Part shown: in pieces, positions 24,137 through 36,686 of the stretch
How positions within the stretch are numbered: the first letter of the stretch is position 1
Layout: each line of letters begins with the position of its first letter
From: Hypomyces perniciosus
Taxonomy: Eukaryota > Ascomycota > Sordariomycetes > Hypocreales > Hypocreaceae
Direction of reading: 5' to 3'
NCBI GenBank assembly: GCA_008477525.1
Contig: SPDT01000006.1
Coordinates: 2,693,501 to 2,757,500 of the forward strand
Length of the DNA: 64,000 bases
The notes under the pieces: generated by a model
The model's database searches: none
What the model was told of the DNA's origin: nothing
Seen by the model: only the letters and a program-made list of their open reading frames with translations
Position numbers and translations under genes: made by a program

Positions 24137-27100
24137 ATGCAGATACCATGGATAGGGCGCGGAGGCTCAGGAAATGAGTCTCTGCTGCCTCTGGCAGGCA
24201 TGCCCACCATTGCGGATATTTCGATAGGGTCTTCACAAGACGATGGGTCAGATTCAAGGCCACGACCTGCTCGGACCACGTCTGCGCATGCGCGGGTGAG
24301 GCATAGAATATCGGACCTGTCAAAAACGCATTTCTAACTTCAACTTGGTGATAGGGAGTGGCTGAGGAGTTTTCCTTCATGACACCGAGCGAGGCGGCCT
24401 CGCAGTTGCGAACGTCACTAACACACGGTCTTACTCCTACCGAAGCGTTAAAACGACTTGGCGATTACGGTCCGAACGAGATACCGCACGAACCTCCGGA
24501 GCCTCTATGGTTGCGATTTGTGAAGCAATTCCAAGAGCCGTTAATTGTGCTTCTACTGGTGTCTGCAGCTACTTCCCTGCTGTTGGGCAACATGGACGAC
24601 GCCATTAGTATTACTGTTGCCGTAACCATCGTCATCACCGTTGGCTTTGTCCAGGAATATCGATCGGAGAAGTCCATTGAGGCCCTCAATCACTTGGTGC
24701 CAAACCATGCGCATCTTGTGCGTGGCGCGCCGAACAAGTGGTCTGGTCTGCCAAAATCTCCATCATGGCCACCCAACATCATCGATCCTCAAGACCAAGT
24801 GGGCAGCCCCAAGTCCCACACTCCTATCGAAGATGTTTTAGATGCAGCTTCTTCCAAAGTAATGGCCTCTCAGCTTGTTCCTGGCGATCTCGTACTATTC
24901 ACTACGGGAGATCGCATTCCCGCCGATATTAGGGTTACCAAGGCAGCAGACCTTACCATCGATGCCTCCAATCTTACCGGCGAGACAGAACCTGTCAGAA
25001 TATCAACTGAATCGCGGTCACGAGGACTAAATATTCAAGGCCTCAACCAGCTTCAGCTCCCGAAACCGGCATCACTTTCCCCCGTTGAGGGCCGCGGATC
25101 TGATGCCAACAGTGGCGCAAATAATATTGCATACATGGGCACGTTGGTGAAGTCCGGGTATGGCCAGGGAATTGTTTTTGCTACTGGAGGGCAGACGCAT
25201 TTCGGCACGATCGCGACAAGTGTTTCAGGAACAGAGAGTCCCAGGTCACCCCTGCAGCTGTCCATGGATAACCTTGGTTCGCAGCTCAGCAAGGCCTCGT
25301 TTGTTGTCATTGGCCTCATCTCATTCGTCGGCTGGTTGCAAGGCAAGAAATTGTTGGAAATATTTACCATCTCCATATCTTTGGCGGTGGCTGCTATCCC
25401 CGAAGGCTTGCCTATTATTGTGACGGTTACATTGGCGCTCGGAGTACATCGAATGGCTAAGCTCAATGCCATCGTGCGCAGGATGCCCAAAGTTGAAACG
25501 CTTGGCTCTGTCAACGTTGTGTGCACCGACAAAACTGGTAGGTTATCTAGAGTCCAATCTTAACAAATGATGCTAATATATGCGGCTACTAGGTACCCTG
25601 ACAACAAACCACATGACAACTGTCGAAATGTGGTGTTTTGGAGAGGGAGGCTTGCTTGACGTCTCTTCCGAGGCTGAAGTTGAGGAGACCAAGCCAACGC
25701 AAGCAAGCTTGCATATCCTACGTATCGGAAATATCGCTAACAATGCCCGACTTGCCCAAAAATATACTGAGAACGGAGCTGCAGCGACTGCCGTTCTGTC
25801 TTCCACACTTGGTCGTGAAGAAGCATCAACCTACACTAGATGGGTGGGTCAGCCAACTGACGTGGCAATGCTTGACCTGCTCGATAAGTTCAAAGAACAC
25901 GATGTTCGGGAGTCTATTGGTCCTCGTGTGAGCGAAACACCCTTCAGCTCAGAGCGGAAATGGATGGGCGTCACAATCGGGAGTGAAAAGGAGTATGCCT
26001 ACATGAAGGGTTCCATCGAAAAAGTTCTTGCTGCATGCGACACATATCTTGAGAAGGACGGCAGAGAGATAGTGCTCGATACCGTCCGCCGCCAGGAGGC
26101 AATGGCAGCTGCAGAAGCGATGGCCGTGAAAGGACTTCGAGTTCTAGCCTTTGCAAGCGGTCAGATTTCTAGATCTTCGAAATCACGAACCTCAGCTACT
26201 GGGACACGCACCAACAACACCCCTGGCGCGGAGAGAGCTTCTAGCCCATCTACTCAACCGTCTGATGATGTCTACAGGGGTCTTGCTTTTGCCGGATTGG
26301 TTGGTATGAGAGATCCACCAAGGCCAGGAGTCGGACGCTCCATCAGAAGACTCATGCGAGGCGGCGTCAAGGTTATCATGATCACTGGCGACGCGGAAAC
26401 AACGGCACTTGCAATCGGTAAGCAGTTGGGAATGAGCATCGCTACCCCTAGCGGACATCAGCCAGGTCAAACAACAGTCAAATCCGTTCTCAGGGGTGAT
26501 GAAATTGACAGAATGTCCGAGGAGCATCTCGCTCAAGCGATGCAGCACACGACCATCTTTGCACGGACTAATCCCGACCATAAAATGAAAATCATTCGTG
26601 CTCTCCAGTCTCGTGGAGATATCGTGGCCATGACGGGAGATGGCGTCAATGATGCCCCGGCCTTGAAGAAGGCTGATATCGGTATTGCTATGGGCCGTCA
26701 TGGAACTGATGTTGCGAAGGAAGCGGCCGACATGATATTGACAGACGATGATTTCTCAACCATTCTACGCGCGATTGAGGAGGGCAAGGGTATCTTCAAC
26801 AACATCCAGAATTTCTTAACGTTCCAGTTGAGCACGAGTGCCGCAAGCTTAGCCCTTGTCTTCATTTGCACATGCTTTGGACTGAAAACCCCGCTGAACG
26901 CAATGCAGATTCTCTGGATCAGTAAGCCTCTACCCTCTCGTGACCTCAATGTTTCCTTGCTAATTGGTAACAGATATTATTATGGATGGTCCTCCTGCAC
27001 AGTCCCTTGGTGTGGAGGCTGTTGACCCGGACGTTATGAATAAGCCACCACGAAAGCGAAATGACCCGGTTCTCACCCGCAAACTTATCCAGAGAGTCCT

Positions 27101-27509
27101 GACCTCGGCGGCCATCATCATGGTTGGAACTATGCTTACGTACCGGCGTGAGATGGCCGATGGCAAAGTAACTCGCCGGGACACGACAATGACATTTACA
27201 TGCTTCGTCTTATTTGACATGTTCAATGCTCTCGGCTGCCGGTCCGAATCAAAATCGGTCTTGAAGGGAGAAGTTGGGCTCTTTTCGAATAATCTATTCA
27301 ACTGGGCAGTTTCTCTCAGCCTGCTCGGCCAGTTGCTTGTTATCTACCTCCCGTGGCTACAGGAGATCTTTCAGACGGAGGCTATCGGACTGGGCGATTT
27401 ATTACGACTCATTATACTCTGCAGCACGGTGTTTTGGGCTGATGAATTACGAAAACATATAAAGTATGGGCGACGGCGTTTGGGCAACGGATACAGCCAG
27501 GCGGTATAG
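24137..27509 (+). CDS. PMR1: Secretory-pathway Ca2+/Mn2+ P-type ATPase
   Basis: Four exons (24137-24295, 24355-25537, 25593-26921, 26974-27509) encode 1068 residues. The first exon gives a 53-residue Gly/Ser-rich N-terminus; the next frame has no ATG at its start, so this exon is needed. P-ATPase landmarks are in order: T-G-E-T in the actuator domain, P-E-G-L-P in M4 (402-406), the phosphorylated Asp445 in [19 protein letters not shown] in the hinge, and [10 protein letters not shown] in M6 (Asn891, Asp895, Gln900). The Asn, Asp and Gln correspond to yeast Pmr1 residues for ion binding and Mn2+ selectivity. The pump loads the Golgi with Ca2+ and Mn2+, the latter needed by glycosyltransferases. 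Several segments rich in Ser/Pro are insertions compared with yeast. Confidence 0.95.
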
Positions 27510-28005
27510 ATGTCGGGTGGACACGATAAAAAATAAAGGACATCCAGGAGAAACTGGGCTCGCGGTGCAAAAGGTCTTGTACAACAGGGCATGTATGACC
27601 TCCAGGACGGAGTGCCTGCTAATGTACAAATATGTATTTTTGCATAGGGAAGGCCTGTTGAGATAATAAACGCACATTGATTCGTGTGGTAAAATGCTGG
27701 TCAGAATTGGCTGCCGTGATCACCTAGATTTAAGAGATGATATCTATGAAGTTGATGTCTCGAAACTGTGCTAAGTTGACCACCTGTATAAATGTGGTTG
27801 TGGGACGCAGCTCACTAGCCCCTCTATAATAGGCCATTTCACACTACCTAGGTATATACGTAAGTAGCTATAGCTGGGGACACGGAAGCATCCAAGCATT
27901 GCTTCGACCTCCAGCAACTCAACCAACTTCAAGTCAAGTTGCCAATCCGCCCAGACGACGAGCTTAGGCAGCTATGCGCCTCCCAGACACTCCTCCTCAG
28001 AGTCA
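27510..28005. other. Intergenic region between PMR1 and COG4
   Basis: It holds the PMR1 3' UTR and the COG4 promoter. Nothing else is recognised. Confidence 0.5.
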
Positions 28006-30458
28006 ATGTCTGCCATTTCCAACGGCGTCTCCCATCGCACGGACAGCGACAATGCCATAGGGGCGAACCTCCTCCAAAATGCCACCAGCGAGGCCGAGAT
28101 TCGAGCGGCGCTGGCCGCTCTACACACCCGAGAATCTACGATAACGGTTCGACTCGATGCTCTCATCGCGTCACAAGCTGACCTGTCGCGGGACCTGGGA
28201 CGTCTGGACCTCCTGCGGGCAGGACTCGGTGCGCAGGTCATCGCTGCGCGGTCGATTGGCAATGAGATGCTCTCCACGGCGGCAGATACGGCTGGCCGAC
28301 TCAGCAATCGGGTGAAGGAGCTGGACCTAGAGAAGAGCCGGGTGGAGGACACGCTGGGGGTTGTGGAGCAGGTGGCCGAGCTCAAGGCATGCGTCAACGG
28401 CGTCGTGGGCTGCATGGGAGCGCCTCAGGATTGGGAGGCAGCAGCAGGATATATATCTCGTGCGAGCAAGGTACCCGAAGACATTATCAAGGGAGCCTTT
28501 GCTGCGAACATAGTCCCCAGTGTCGAGGTACCGGATGCGCCGTGGGTGACTCTGGAGAACGCCAAGGAGAGCTTATGTGGTCTGTTTCTCCGCGAGTTTG
28601 AGAAGGCGGCTGGCGAGGGAGACGGCACCAAAGTCACGCGGTTTTTCAAACTGTTTCCTCTGATCGGAAGGGCAGATGTGGGATTGGATGTGTATGGCAA
28701 ATATGTCTGCCAGGGAGTGGCAGGTACAGCGCGAGCAACACTTAAGGATGGCATGGTAGGCCAGAATCGCAAGGACGGGTTTTTCTATGCCAACTCCCTG
28801 ACCAGACTCTTCCAACACATTGCGCAGATTATTGAAGGTCACGGAGGGTTGGTAGAGCGACATTATGGAACTGGCAAAATGGTCCGAGTCATTGACAGGA
28901 TCCAAATGGAGGCGGACGTCCAGGGCGGCATTATTATCGACACGTGGAGCGATGAGAGAGGCGTCGACAGGAAGTTGACAGATGTGAAAAGCTACCCCTT
29001 TTCATTTTTGGTCCAAAGCTTTCTACCTCAGCCACCTCGAGGAGGGACTCCCAGGGTCAACTCACCCGCTGGTGGTGGTGGGCAGAACCCTCGGAATAGC
29101 GAAGATGAAGGCGTCAACATGAAAGAGGTGGATGGCTTATTGCATGAGATTTCCGTCATGCTCGCACAATGGTCGTTTTACGGTCGTTTTATATCCGGGA
29201 AATGCATGGTACGTAAACTGTCTATCGTCACTTATGAATTTGTTTTCTCACGCCTGTTGCGTTTCAGGATCCAACTGATGGGGATGTCTCTCTGTTACCT
29301 GCGGGTTTGTTGATAAAATCCAAGCTCTACAACAAGGTATCGGCCAAGTTAATAAATCCTTACAATGTCATGTCAACTTTCTTCTTCCGCCGGTCTATAG
29401 AGAAAGCGTTCCAGTTGGACGAATACCCCAGCGGCTTATCCCTGAACATGAACAAGTCCATCGAAGGCAACACCCCATACATAATCCTTGCGGTTGACGA
29501 TGTCATGTACATTGTCAATGCTGTTATTCAGAGGTGTTTGTCAACATCCCAACGAGATATTGTCGGCTCAGTTGTTTCAACCGTTAGTCGAGTCCTTACG
29601 TCCGATTTTGTTGGCATGATACAACGCAAGATGCGCGATGAGTCCTACCCCAAAGCTGTTGTGCAGGGAAGTTTCCCACCAGAGGATAAGATTATCCAAT
29701 TCATCGTTCTGATCAATAGCCTTGATATGGCCAACGAATACCTCGTCAGAATCATCAACGGCCGCATCGGCGTTTCTAAAGACCAAGCGAATGGAGCTGA
29801 TGCTCATGCTCAGCTAAAGCAAGCCTTCCCTTTTGACCGCGATGTCGCATTTGTAATCAATACCTTGCATTCGCTAGAAACAACCTTTGTCAGCAAGACT
29901 ACCGAGCTTTTGAATGAAGGCATACAGGTTCTCTTCAACCAAGTTGTCAAGCTTCGCCTTAGGCCAGTACTGAGCGACACATTCCGCGATGCCGACTACA
30001 CGCTTACTGAAGAGGACCTTGCGGAGATTGCGCAGCAAAATGAAGAAAACGAAGGAGATGTTTTGGACCAAGTGTCGCGACGATTTGAGCACGGCTGGGA
30101 TCAGTTGATGAAAGCCATTGGACGATTAATGACGCCCGGGACATTCAGCAGCCTTATGGACATGACGGCTCGGTATCTCTCCAAGGTGCTGGAGAAGAGG
30201 ATTCTCAGCTACGGAGGGAGGACGAGTGCATATGGCGCGATTCGTATGGAGAGAGACTTTGCCGGCATTGTAAATATTGTCTCCCGGGGAGACTACAGCG
30301 TGAGAGAAGTGTTTGGTAGGGTGACGCAGCTACTAATGGTTGCAAATATGGAGGACGATGAATGGGAGGAGATATGCGCCCAAGGAGGAGATGACGGAAT
30401 TGACTGGGTCTTGACAGAAGAAGAAAAGAGGAAGGCAAGAAGTCTTGTAAGGGGTTGA
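28006..30458 (+). CDS. COG4: Conserved oligomeric Golgi complex subunit 4
   Basis: Two exons (28006-29208 and 29268-30458) encode 797 residues. The 59-nt intron has a GTACGT donor and a TTTCAG acceptor on a codon boundary. The N-terminal 130 residues are helical/coiled coil. The COG4 domain follows, with F-F-K-L-F-P-L-I-G, Y-G-K-Y-V-C and F-L-V-Q-S-F, and then the helical-bundle C-terminus with Y-N-V-M-S-T-F-F-F-R-R-S-I-E-K-A. COG is a tethering complex for retrograde vesicles within the Golgi; COG4 is in lobe A and contacts SNAREs and Sly1. It lies 496 bases downstream of PMR1 on the same strand with its own leader. Confidence 0.95.
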
Positions 30459-31009
30459 GGCAGATTTTAGGAGTGATGGGCAATGCATCAAATTCCTGAT
30501 ATTCCTCCTATGCTATACTATGTGTTGATTGCCGACGAAGGACATACAACGGGAATAGATATATTCAAGACCGGTACAGGTTTAAAACAGATGCCCAACT
30601 TTTTGAAATCTGCTATGGGATATTGGATGAATCGGGTTATGTTCTCACCTTCTAATTGGAGCCTCGTGGTTCAAATGTTGAAGGTTACAATTAAGCGCCT
30701 CCACCCACCCTTGAGCGGGTGGCGCGGGCACCACAAACCTTTTTCTCATGAGAATAGGCTGCCAACTGAAATTTTCTCTTGTAAGACTCATACAGCGAAA
30801 TCGGCCACATAACACGGAAAGGAGTACAACCGCCTGCTTCCTTCGAAAAGAGAAGTACAGTCACGGAGATTCTAAACCTCTCCAAGTCAGAAACTCTGCG
30901 GCCTTATATTTTACCCCACTATTTTCGTCATATTTCCAAGTTGGCTCCTCTTCTCCAGACATTTCGAGCACTTACACCAGCACTCGTGCGAGCCCTCGTC
31001 ACTTCACGC
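30459..31009. other. Intergenic region between COG4 and SUA5
   Basis: It is moderately AT-rich, with no supported gene. The frame that later becomes SUA5 is open back to 30941 but has no ATG before 31010. Confidence 0.5.
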
Positions 31010-32347
31010 ATGGTGTCTGCCATGGAAACGCGGATTATAAGGGTCCCCAACAAGGGACGACTTGGAGAGTTCCGCAACCCTCAGGGCTCCTCGTCAAAAC
31101 TGGAAGAATGGCATGTTCTACCCGAGGCAAAAGAAGCCTTCGCGGCGCTGGACCAAGCCGCCAAATATCTCAAGACCAGTGACATACCCGTCGCTTTCCC
31201 TACCGAAACGGTCTACGGACTCGGCGCGGATGCCACGCGCAGTGGCTCTGTCAGAGGAATCTATTCTGCCAAGGGGCGGCCGTCAGATAACCCCCTCATT
31301 GTTCATATCAGCGACTTACACATGCTGCGCGATCTTTTGGGGAGACAAAGCGATGACCAGGATGCTCTTCCGCTGAGATACAGGGCGCTGATAGAGCGCT
31401 TTTGGCCGGGCCCTTTGACAATACTGCTGCCTAATCCCGAGCCTTCGAGGCTAGCCCCTGAAGTCACTGCTGGGCTCAAGACTTTCGGCGTCAGGATGCC
31501 ATCGTCACCGTTGGCTTTGACTCTTATCAAGCTTGCTGGTGTTCCCGTGGCGGCCCCTTCTGCTAATGCGTCCACCAAGCCGTCGCCAACGGCAGCCCAG
31601 CACGTGAAGGATGATCTAGACGGGAGGATCGAGTTCATTCTGGACGGAGGTCCCTGTCAGGTCGGCGTGGAGAGTACTGTCGTGGATGGGCTCTGCGATC
31701 CTCCTGTTGTGCTGCGGCCAGGTGGTATAAGCATGGAAGAACTACGGAGTTGCCCCGGTTGGGAAAATGCCGTCAAGGCATACAAAGACCATAGCGAGGA
31801 GGGCAAGGCGGCGCCGAGGGCACCTGGAATGAAGTACAAGCACTACAGCCCCAAAGCGAGGGTAGTGCTTTACGAGTCCACTTATCAGGCCGGATCTGAG
31901 GGTATTCTGGATTCAGATATCGAATCTGCCCATCCAAAGGAGAATGGGAACGCTCACACAACTAATGGTCACTCCCCAAGACGTATCGGTGTCATTCGAA
32001 CGCAACGATGGAGGTCAGGGGCCGGCCTTGGATGTAGCAGCTTACGCCTTGCACCCAGCAACACCAGAGAGAATGTCCAGAATGGAGAAGACCAGCAATC
32101 CAGCACAGGCTATGAGGTATACACGGGCGATCTGAAAAACAGCCATGGGGAGGTCACTGGCGAGCTTTACGACATAGACTTGGGACAAGACACAAAGAGG
32201 ATAGCTCAGGGGTTGTTCTCAGCACTGCGAGAACTTGACCGGCGCGGCATAGACACCATTTTCGTAGACGGCATAGAAGGCGAGCTCGACATTGCAGCCG
32301 CTGTCATGAATCGCCTCCGCAAGGCGGCATCCGAGATTAGATCATGA
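31010..32347 (+). CDS. SUA5: Threonylcarbamoyl-AMP synthase
   Basis: This intronless frame has 445 residues from the ATG at 31010 (M-V-S-A-M-E-T-R). A second ATG at 31022 is also possible. The N-terminal YrdC domain shows P-T-E-T-V-Y-G-L-G and K-G-R-P-S-D-N-P-L, which bind ATP, threonine and bicarbonate, and A-P-S-A-N-A-S. The C-terminal Sua5 domain starts near the conserved A-P-G-M-K-Y-K-H-Y-S-P linker, which closes over the active site, and extends to the end. The enzyme makes the TC-AMP intermediate used to form t6A37 on ANN-decoding tRNAs, in cytosol and mitochondria. A leader upstream of the ATG has no start codon in frame, so a mitochondrial isoform would need a non-AUG start. Confidence 0.93.
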   Translation: MVSAMETRIIRVPNKGRLGEFRNPQGSSSKLEEWHVLPEAKEAFAALDQAAKYLKTSDIPVAFPTETVYGLGADATRSGSVRGIYSAKGRPSDNPLIVHISDLHMLRDLLGRQSDDQDALPLRYRALIERFWPGPLTILLPNPEPSRLAPEVTAGLKTFGVRMPSSPLALTLIKLAGVPVAAPSANASTKPSPTAAQHVKDDLDGRIEFILDGGPCQVGVESTVVDGLCDPPVVLRPGGISMEELRSCPGWENAVKAYKDHSEEGKAAPRAPGMKYKHYSPKARVVLYESTYQAGSEGILDSDIESAHPKENGNAHTTNGHSPRRIGVIRTQRWRSGAGLGCSSLRLAPSNTRENVQNGEDQQSSTGYEVYTGDLKNSHGEVTGELYDIDLGQDTKRIAQGLFSALRELDRRGIDTIFVDGIEGELDIAAAVMNRLRKAASEIRS

Positions 32348-32484
32348 AACGACAAAAAAAGAAACGCATAGATTCGTTATACCCTGTATAAACCGTGCTC
32401 TTTCGGGTGCCCACAAGTGATTATCTTCCATGAGGCGCTATGACAACAATAACTCCAATCTCCCTGCCAACAGCATCTTCTAAT

Positions 32485-33219
32485 CTACAACCCTTGCCGT
32501 AGCCAGTCTGTCAGTTTAGACTTTCCTAGCTGCGCCAAGTTGTTGACACCCTGTTCGCTGAAGTCGATACGGCCCAAGGGAACGTCTTGTGTAGGCGCTC
32601 GGCTGACTCGCTGGACGATGATGGTGGGGTCAGTTTCTAGGATGATGCCATCGTCGACAATTTCGTCAATGGCGAGCGAGACGAGGTCGTAGTTTTCGAC
32701 AATGGTCCTCTTGTCCACCGATTGCCTACCACATCATTAGCAACAATCCAGCCAATCTGGCGTAATATCGGGAGGTTACAGACTTGAACAGGAGGTGGAG
32801 AGAGTCGCGGAGAGCAAGGACGGTGTTGTACAGCAGAATCTCATTCTCATCGGCGGCGCCAACAATGTAGAGCATGACGTCGGACTCCATCTTATACAGG
32901 ACAATCCGGTTATCGTAGAGGACAATATCGCCGGTCTGCTTCGCCGTCTTGTCGATTAGGCCCTTCTCGAATGCCTTTTGCGCCTTCAGGTCGGAGTAAG
33001 GGTGGCTAGGTGCACTTGCGCCGCCTAAGGACAAGGCGGTTGTTAGCATTGACGCACGACGACATAGGGATAGGGATAGGGATAGGGATAGGGACAACGG
33101 GTCATACCAGTTGGAGCGGTGTGCGGCGGGGAGAAGTATTTGGCGAATATCCGAGAGCCATCCTCAGTGCTAAGAATGAGGATGGCCTGGACAGAGAAAA
33201 GGGTCATTCCAGGAGACAT
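32485..33219 (-). CDS. RET3: Coatomer subunit zeta
   Basis: Three exons (33219-33108, 33024-32784, 32725-32485) encode 197 residues. The start M-S-P-G-M-T-L-F-S-V-Q-A opens the longin fold of the small COPI subunit. Further family blocks are A-F-E-K-G-L, K-T-A-K-Q-T-G-D-I, the helix around L-L-Y-N-T-V-L-A-L-R-D-S, and D-E-I-V-D-D-G-I-I-L-E-T-D. Intron 2 uses a less common GTCTGT donor, required by the frame (Phe-Lys-Gln-Ser). Intron 1 contains a hexanucleotide repeat. COPI coats retrograde Golgi-to-ER vesicles. The gene is divergent from MCM4 and convergent with SUA5. Confidence 0.93.
33066..33093 (+). repeat. (GGGATA)n repeat inside RET3 intron 1
   Basis: About four and a half perfect GGGATA units lie within the 83-nt intron at 33025-33107. 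On the transcribed strand this reads (CCCTAT)n. It is likely to be length-polymorphic. Confidence 0.9.
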
Positions 33220-33409
33220 CTTGGCGGCTTGTTGTTCTGGTTCAATACACAGTAAGCTCCGTATCCAGTATCCATGATATGATACTTACCAAGGTGTCCA
33301 ACCGCCCCTCCACTGCGCTTTCGGCCTAACCTTTGGCCGCTCCGGCGCTCACCGCGAGAGCCCACACTTCCCGCCTTTAATTGAGCTCGCGTATCCCAAA
33401 AGCCACTTT

Positions 33410-33415
33410 ACGCGT
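33410..33415 (+). promoter_or_regulatory. MluI cell-cycle box (ACGCGT) upstream of MCM4
   Basis: A perfect ACGCGT lies 112 bases before the MCM4 ATG, with an ACGCGA about 12 bases further on, in the 307-bp divergent promoter shared with RET3. ACGCGT is the MBF binding site that drives G1/S expression of MCM genes in yeasts. Use of the site here is inferred. Confidence 0.5.
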
Positions 33416-33526
33416 CTGGCAATTGGACGCGACCCAACCCATCCCTTGCCCCTCGTTTCTCCAGATTTTGGCCATCGTCACCAGCCTCAAGATTCGCAGC
33501 AACTACACTCGATATTGTTCCAAAAA

Positions 33527-36500
33527 ATGTCGTCGCCGTCGGATCGTCGGCAGCGGAACTCGCAATCTGCGACGCCTCGTCCTTCTACGCAAGAACCAGA
33601 AGCTAGCACTCCTCGCCCAACGCAATTGGTCTCCAGCCCTCTGTTCTATCAGTCTTCGCCCGCTCCCCAGGGCGAAGGCAGTGGGCGGCGATATGGCGCA
33701 ATTGGAGATGTGTCGTCGCCGCTACGGCAGATGACTAACAGTCAGAGTACACATGCTACCAATCGCTATGCTCCGAGCTCGCCCCTGCGCCAGATGAGCG
33801 ATACGCAGTCAATGGGCGGCGATGATCAGAGAACTCCAAGGGCCAGCGGTGGTCGTGTTGGAGGTTAGCCTCACTGCCTATTTGTTTTAGAGTACCCGGC
33901 TGAAGCTTTTATAGAATCCTCTCCTATACGATACGAACCCAGCTCCAGTCCTGGGCGAACCCCAAGGCTGCACTCAGACCTGCGCAGCGAAAGCAGTGGT
34001 CTCTTTGTTGGATCTCAGCGAGGTTCGGTAGCGCTTAGGCGTGGAGACATCCACTCGGACTCGATAAGAACCCCTCGTGCCCCCCGTCGTGTCATTTTAG
34101 ATGATGCTGGTCGGGTTATTCGTGAAGGCCAGGTTCTTGGGTCGGATGCTACTTCATTCATAAACAGAGACCCCAACACCACGGATGCCGACGCCCTGGG
34201 TGGCCAGGGCACAGATCTCATTTGGGGTACCACCATATCTGTCGACGACTCATTCTCCGCATTCAAAGATTTCCTTCGGAATTTCACTCTAAAATATCGC
34301 ATGTACCGTGATGGGTTGTCGGATGCTGAGATTCATGACACTCCTGAGGCTGACTCTAAACCTTACTTGGAGGCCCTTCAAAACATGCTACTTCTTGGAA
34401 CCACCAGGCTGTACCTTGATGTCTCGGACTTGAAACTCTACCCCCCTACCCGAAAGTTGTGGCATCAGGTTCAAGCCTACCCTCAAGAAGTTGTCCCTAT
34501 CATGGATCAGTCCGTTCATGATGTTATGATTGAGATTGCTCGAGTGGAAACTCTCAGAAGCCGACCATCGCAAAGTAGTGCTGGGCACCACGCCTCACAA
34601 CAGAGCACACAGGGCTCCGAACCTGTATTCCCCAGCTCTGACAGGCCTGATGAGGCTGCCACTCCTCGACCCCGAGACGAACAACCTTCACTAGAAGACC
34701 AGGTTGTAGCCGCAACCTACGTTGTACGCCCATTTGGTCTTGATGAAACGATCAACTTGAGAGACTTGAATCCTTCTGGTAAAGAGAGTAACATCCTAAC
34801 AGCCTACAATACGCTAACATGAATTAGATATGGATCACCTCATTTCCATCAAGGGTCTTGTTATTCGTACTACCCCTGTGATACCGGACATGAAGGACGC
34901 ATTCTTCCGCTGTAACGTTTGCAACCATTCGGTCATCGTTGGCCTTGACCGTGGTAAGATTCGAGAGCCAACAGAATGCCCTCGTCAAATGTGTGCCACG
35001 AAGAACTCAATGCAAATCGTGCATAACAGATGCAGCTTCGTGGACAAGCAAGTCATCAAACTCCAAGAGACGCCTGACGCTATTCCAGCTGGTCAGACAC
35101 CGCATTCCGTCTCTGTGTGTGTCTACAACGAGCTTGTCGACTTTTGCAAGGCCGGAGATCGTGTTCAGTTGACAGGTATCTTCCGTGTTAGCCCTGTCCG
35201 GGTGAACCCTCGTCAACGAGCTCTTAAAAGCGTTCACAAGACGTATGTGGATGTACTGCACGTTCAAAAAGTTGACAAAAAGCGCTTGGGTGCTGATCCA
35301 TCCACTCTTGGCATTGTGGGCGAAGAGGAGACGGAGGGCGGAAGCAACGAGATGGAGGAGACTCGCCGCATCACCCCTGAGGATGAAGCGAAGATTCGGG
35401 AGACGGCGACTCGGGATGATATCTACGAACTTCTCGCCCGATCTCTTGCTCCTTCGATCTACGAAATGGACGACGTGAAGAAGGGTATCCTGCTTCAGCT
35501 CTTCGGCGGCACCAACAAAACCTTTCAGAAGGGTGGTAGTCCGAAGTATCGAGGCGATATTAATGTTCTGCTTTGCGGTGATCCGTCCACATCTAAGTCG
35601 CAGATGCTATCTTACATTCATAAGATTGCCCCGCGAGGCGTGTATACCAGTGGCAAAGGCTCTTCAGCCGTTGGTCTGACAGCATACGTGACCCGAGACC
35701 CTGAAACACGGCAATTGGTGCTCGAGTCCGGTGCTTTGGTTCTCTCTGACGGTGGTGTCTGCTGCATTGACGAGTTCGACAAGATGTCAGATTCAACTCG
35801 CTCCGTGCTTCACGAAGTTATGGAACAGCAGACCGTCTCGGTCGCCAAGGCCGGCATTATTACAACCTTGAATGCCCGAACTAGCATTCTCGCATCTGCC
35901 AATCCTATTGGTAGTCGTTACAACCCAGACCTCTCAGTGCCCCAGAACATCGACCTCCCTCCCACGCTACTCTCACGTTTTGACCTCATCTATCTCATTC
36001 TCGATCGCGTTGATGACAAGACGGACCGGCGCTTGGCAAAGCATCTTCTGTCTATGTATTTGGAGGACAAGCCTCAGTCAGCCCAAACCAACAACGACAT
36101 TCTCCCCGTCGAGTTCCTTACGCTTTACATCTCTTACGCACGCACCAATATTCAACCTACAATCTCAGATGAAGCGGCTAAGGAACTCGTTGATAGCTAT
36201 GTTGCCATGCGTGCCATCGGCCAGGATGTTCGAGCCGCAGAAAAGCGCATCACAGCCACAACCCGACAACTCGAAAGCATGATCCGTCTCTCTGAAGCAC
36301 ACGCCAAGATGCGCCTCTCCGAAGTCGTCACAAAAGAGGATGTCCAGGAATCTTACCGCCTCATCCAATCCGCCCTCAAGACCGCCGCCACCGACTCTGA
36401 GGGCAGAATCGACATGAGTCTCCTCACTGAGGGCACCAGTACCGCGGAGAGGAAACGCCGCAGCGATCTGAAGGATGCTGCCCTGAAGTTGCTGGATGAG

Positions 36501-36686
36501 ATGACCGCGGGCGGGAACTCGGTTAGGTGGAGCGATGTGTCGAGGAGGCTGGCTGAAAGCTCGAGCGTGCCTGTTGAGCAGTCTGAGTTTAATGAGGTTA
36601 TGAGGGCGTTGGAGGCGGAGAATGCCATCATGGTGTCGGGCGAGGGCGCGAGGCGGAGTGTTAGAAGAGTAACTGCTATCGTCTAG
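33527..36686 (+). CDS. MCM4: DNA replication licensing factor Mcm4
   Basis: Three exons (33527-33863, 33915-34778, 34828-36686) encode 1019 residues. The N-terminal 170 residues are Ser/Thr/Pro-rich with repeated S-S-P-L-R and T-P-R sites, the expected target of CDK and DDK. The MCM N-domain follows, with a C4 zinc finger (C-N-V-C and C-P-R-Q-M-C). The AAA+ core has Walker A G-D-P-S-T-S-K-S, Walker B C-I-D-E-F-D-K-M, and the arginine-finger S-R-F-D-L. A winged-helix domain ends the protein. Mcm4 is part of the Mcm2-7 replicative helicase. Intron 2 (49 nt) joins N-P-S to D-M-D-H-L. The start ATG follows a run of six A. Confidence 0.96.

Noticed and set aside
33066..33093. Interstitial telomere-like repeat
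   Set aside because: The unit is GGGATA, not TTAGGG, and it lies inside an intron.
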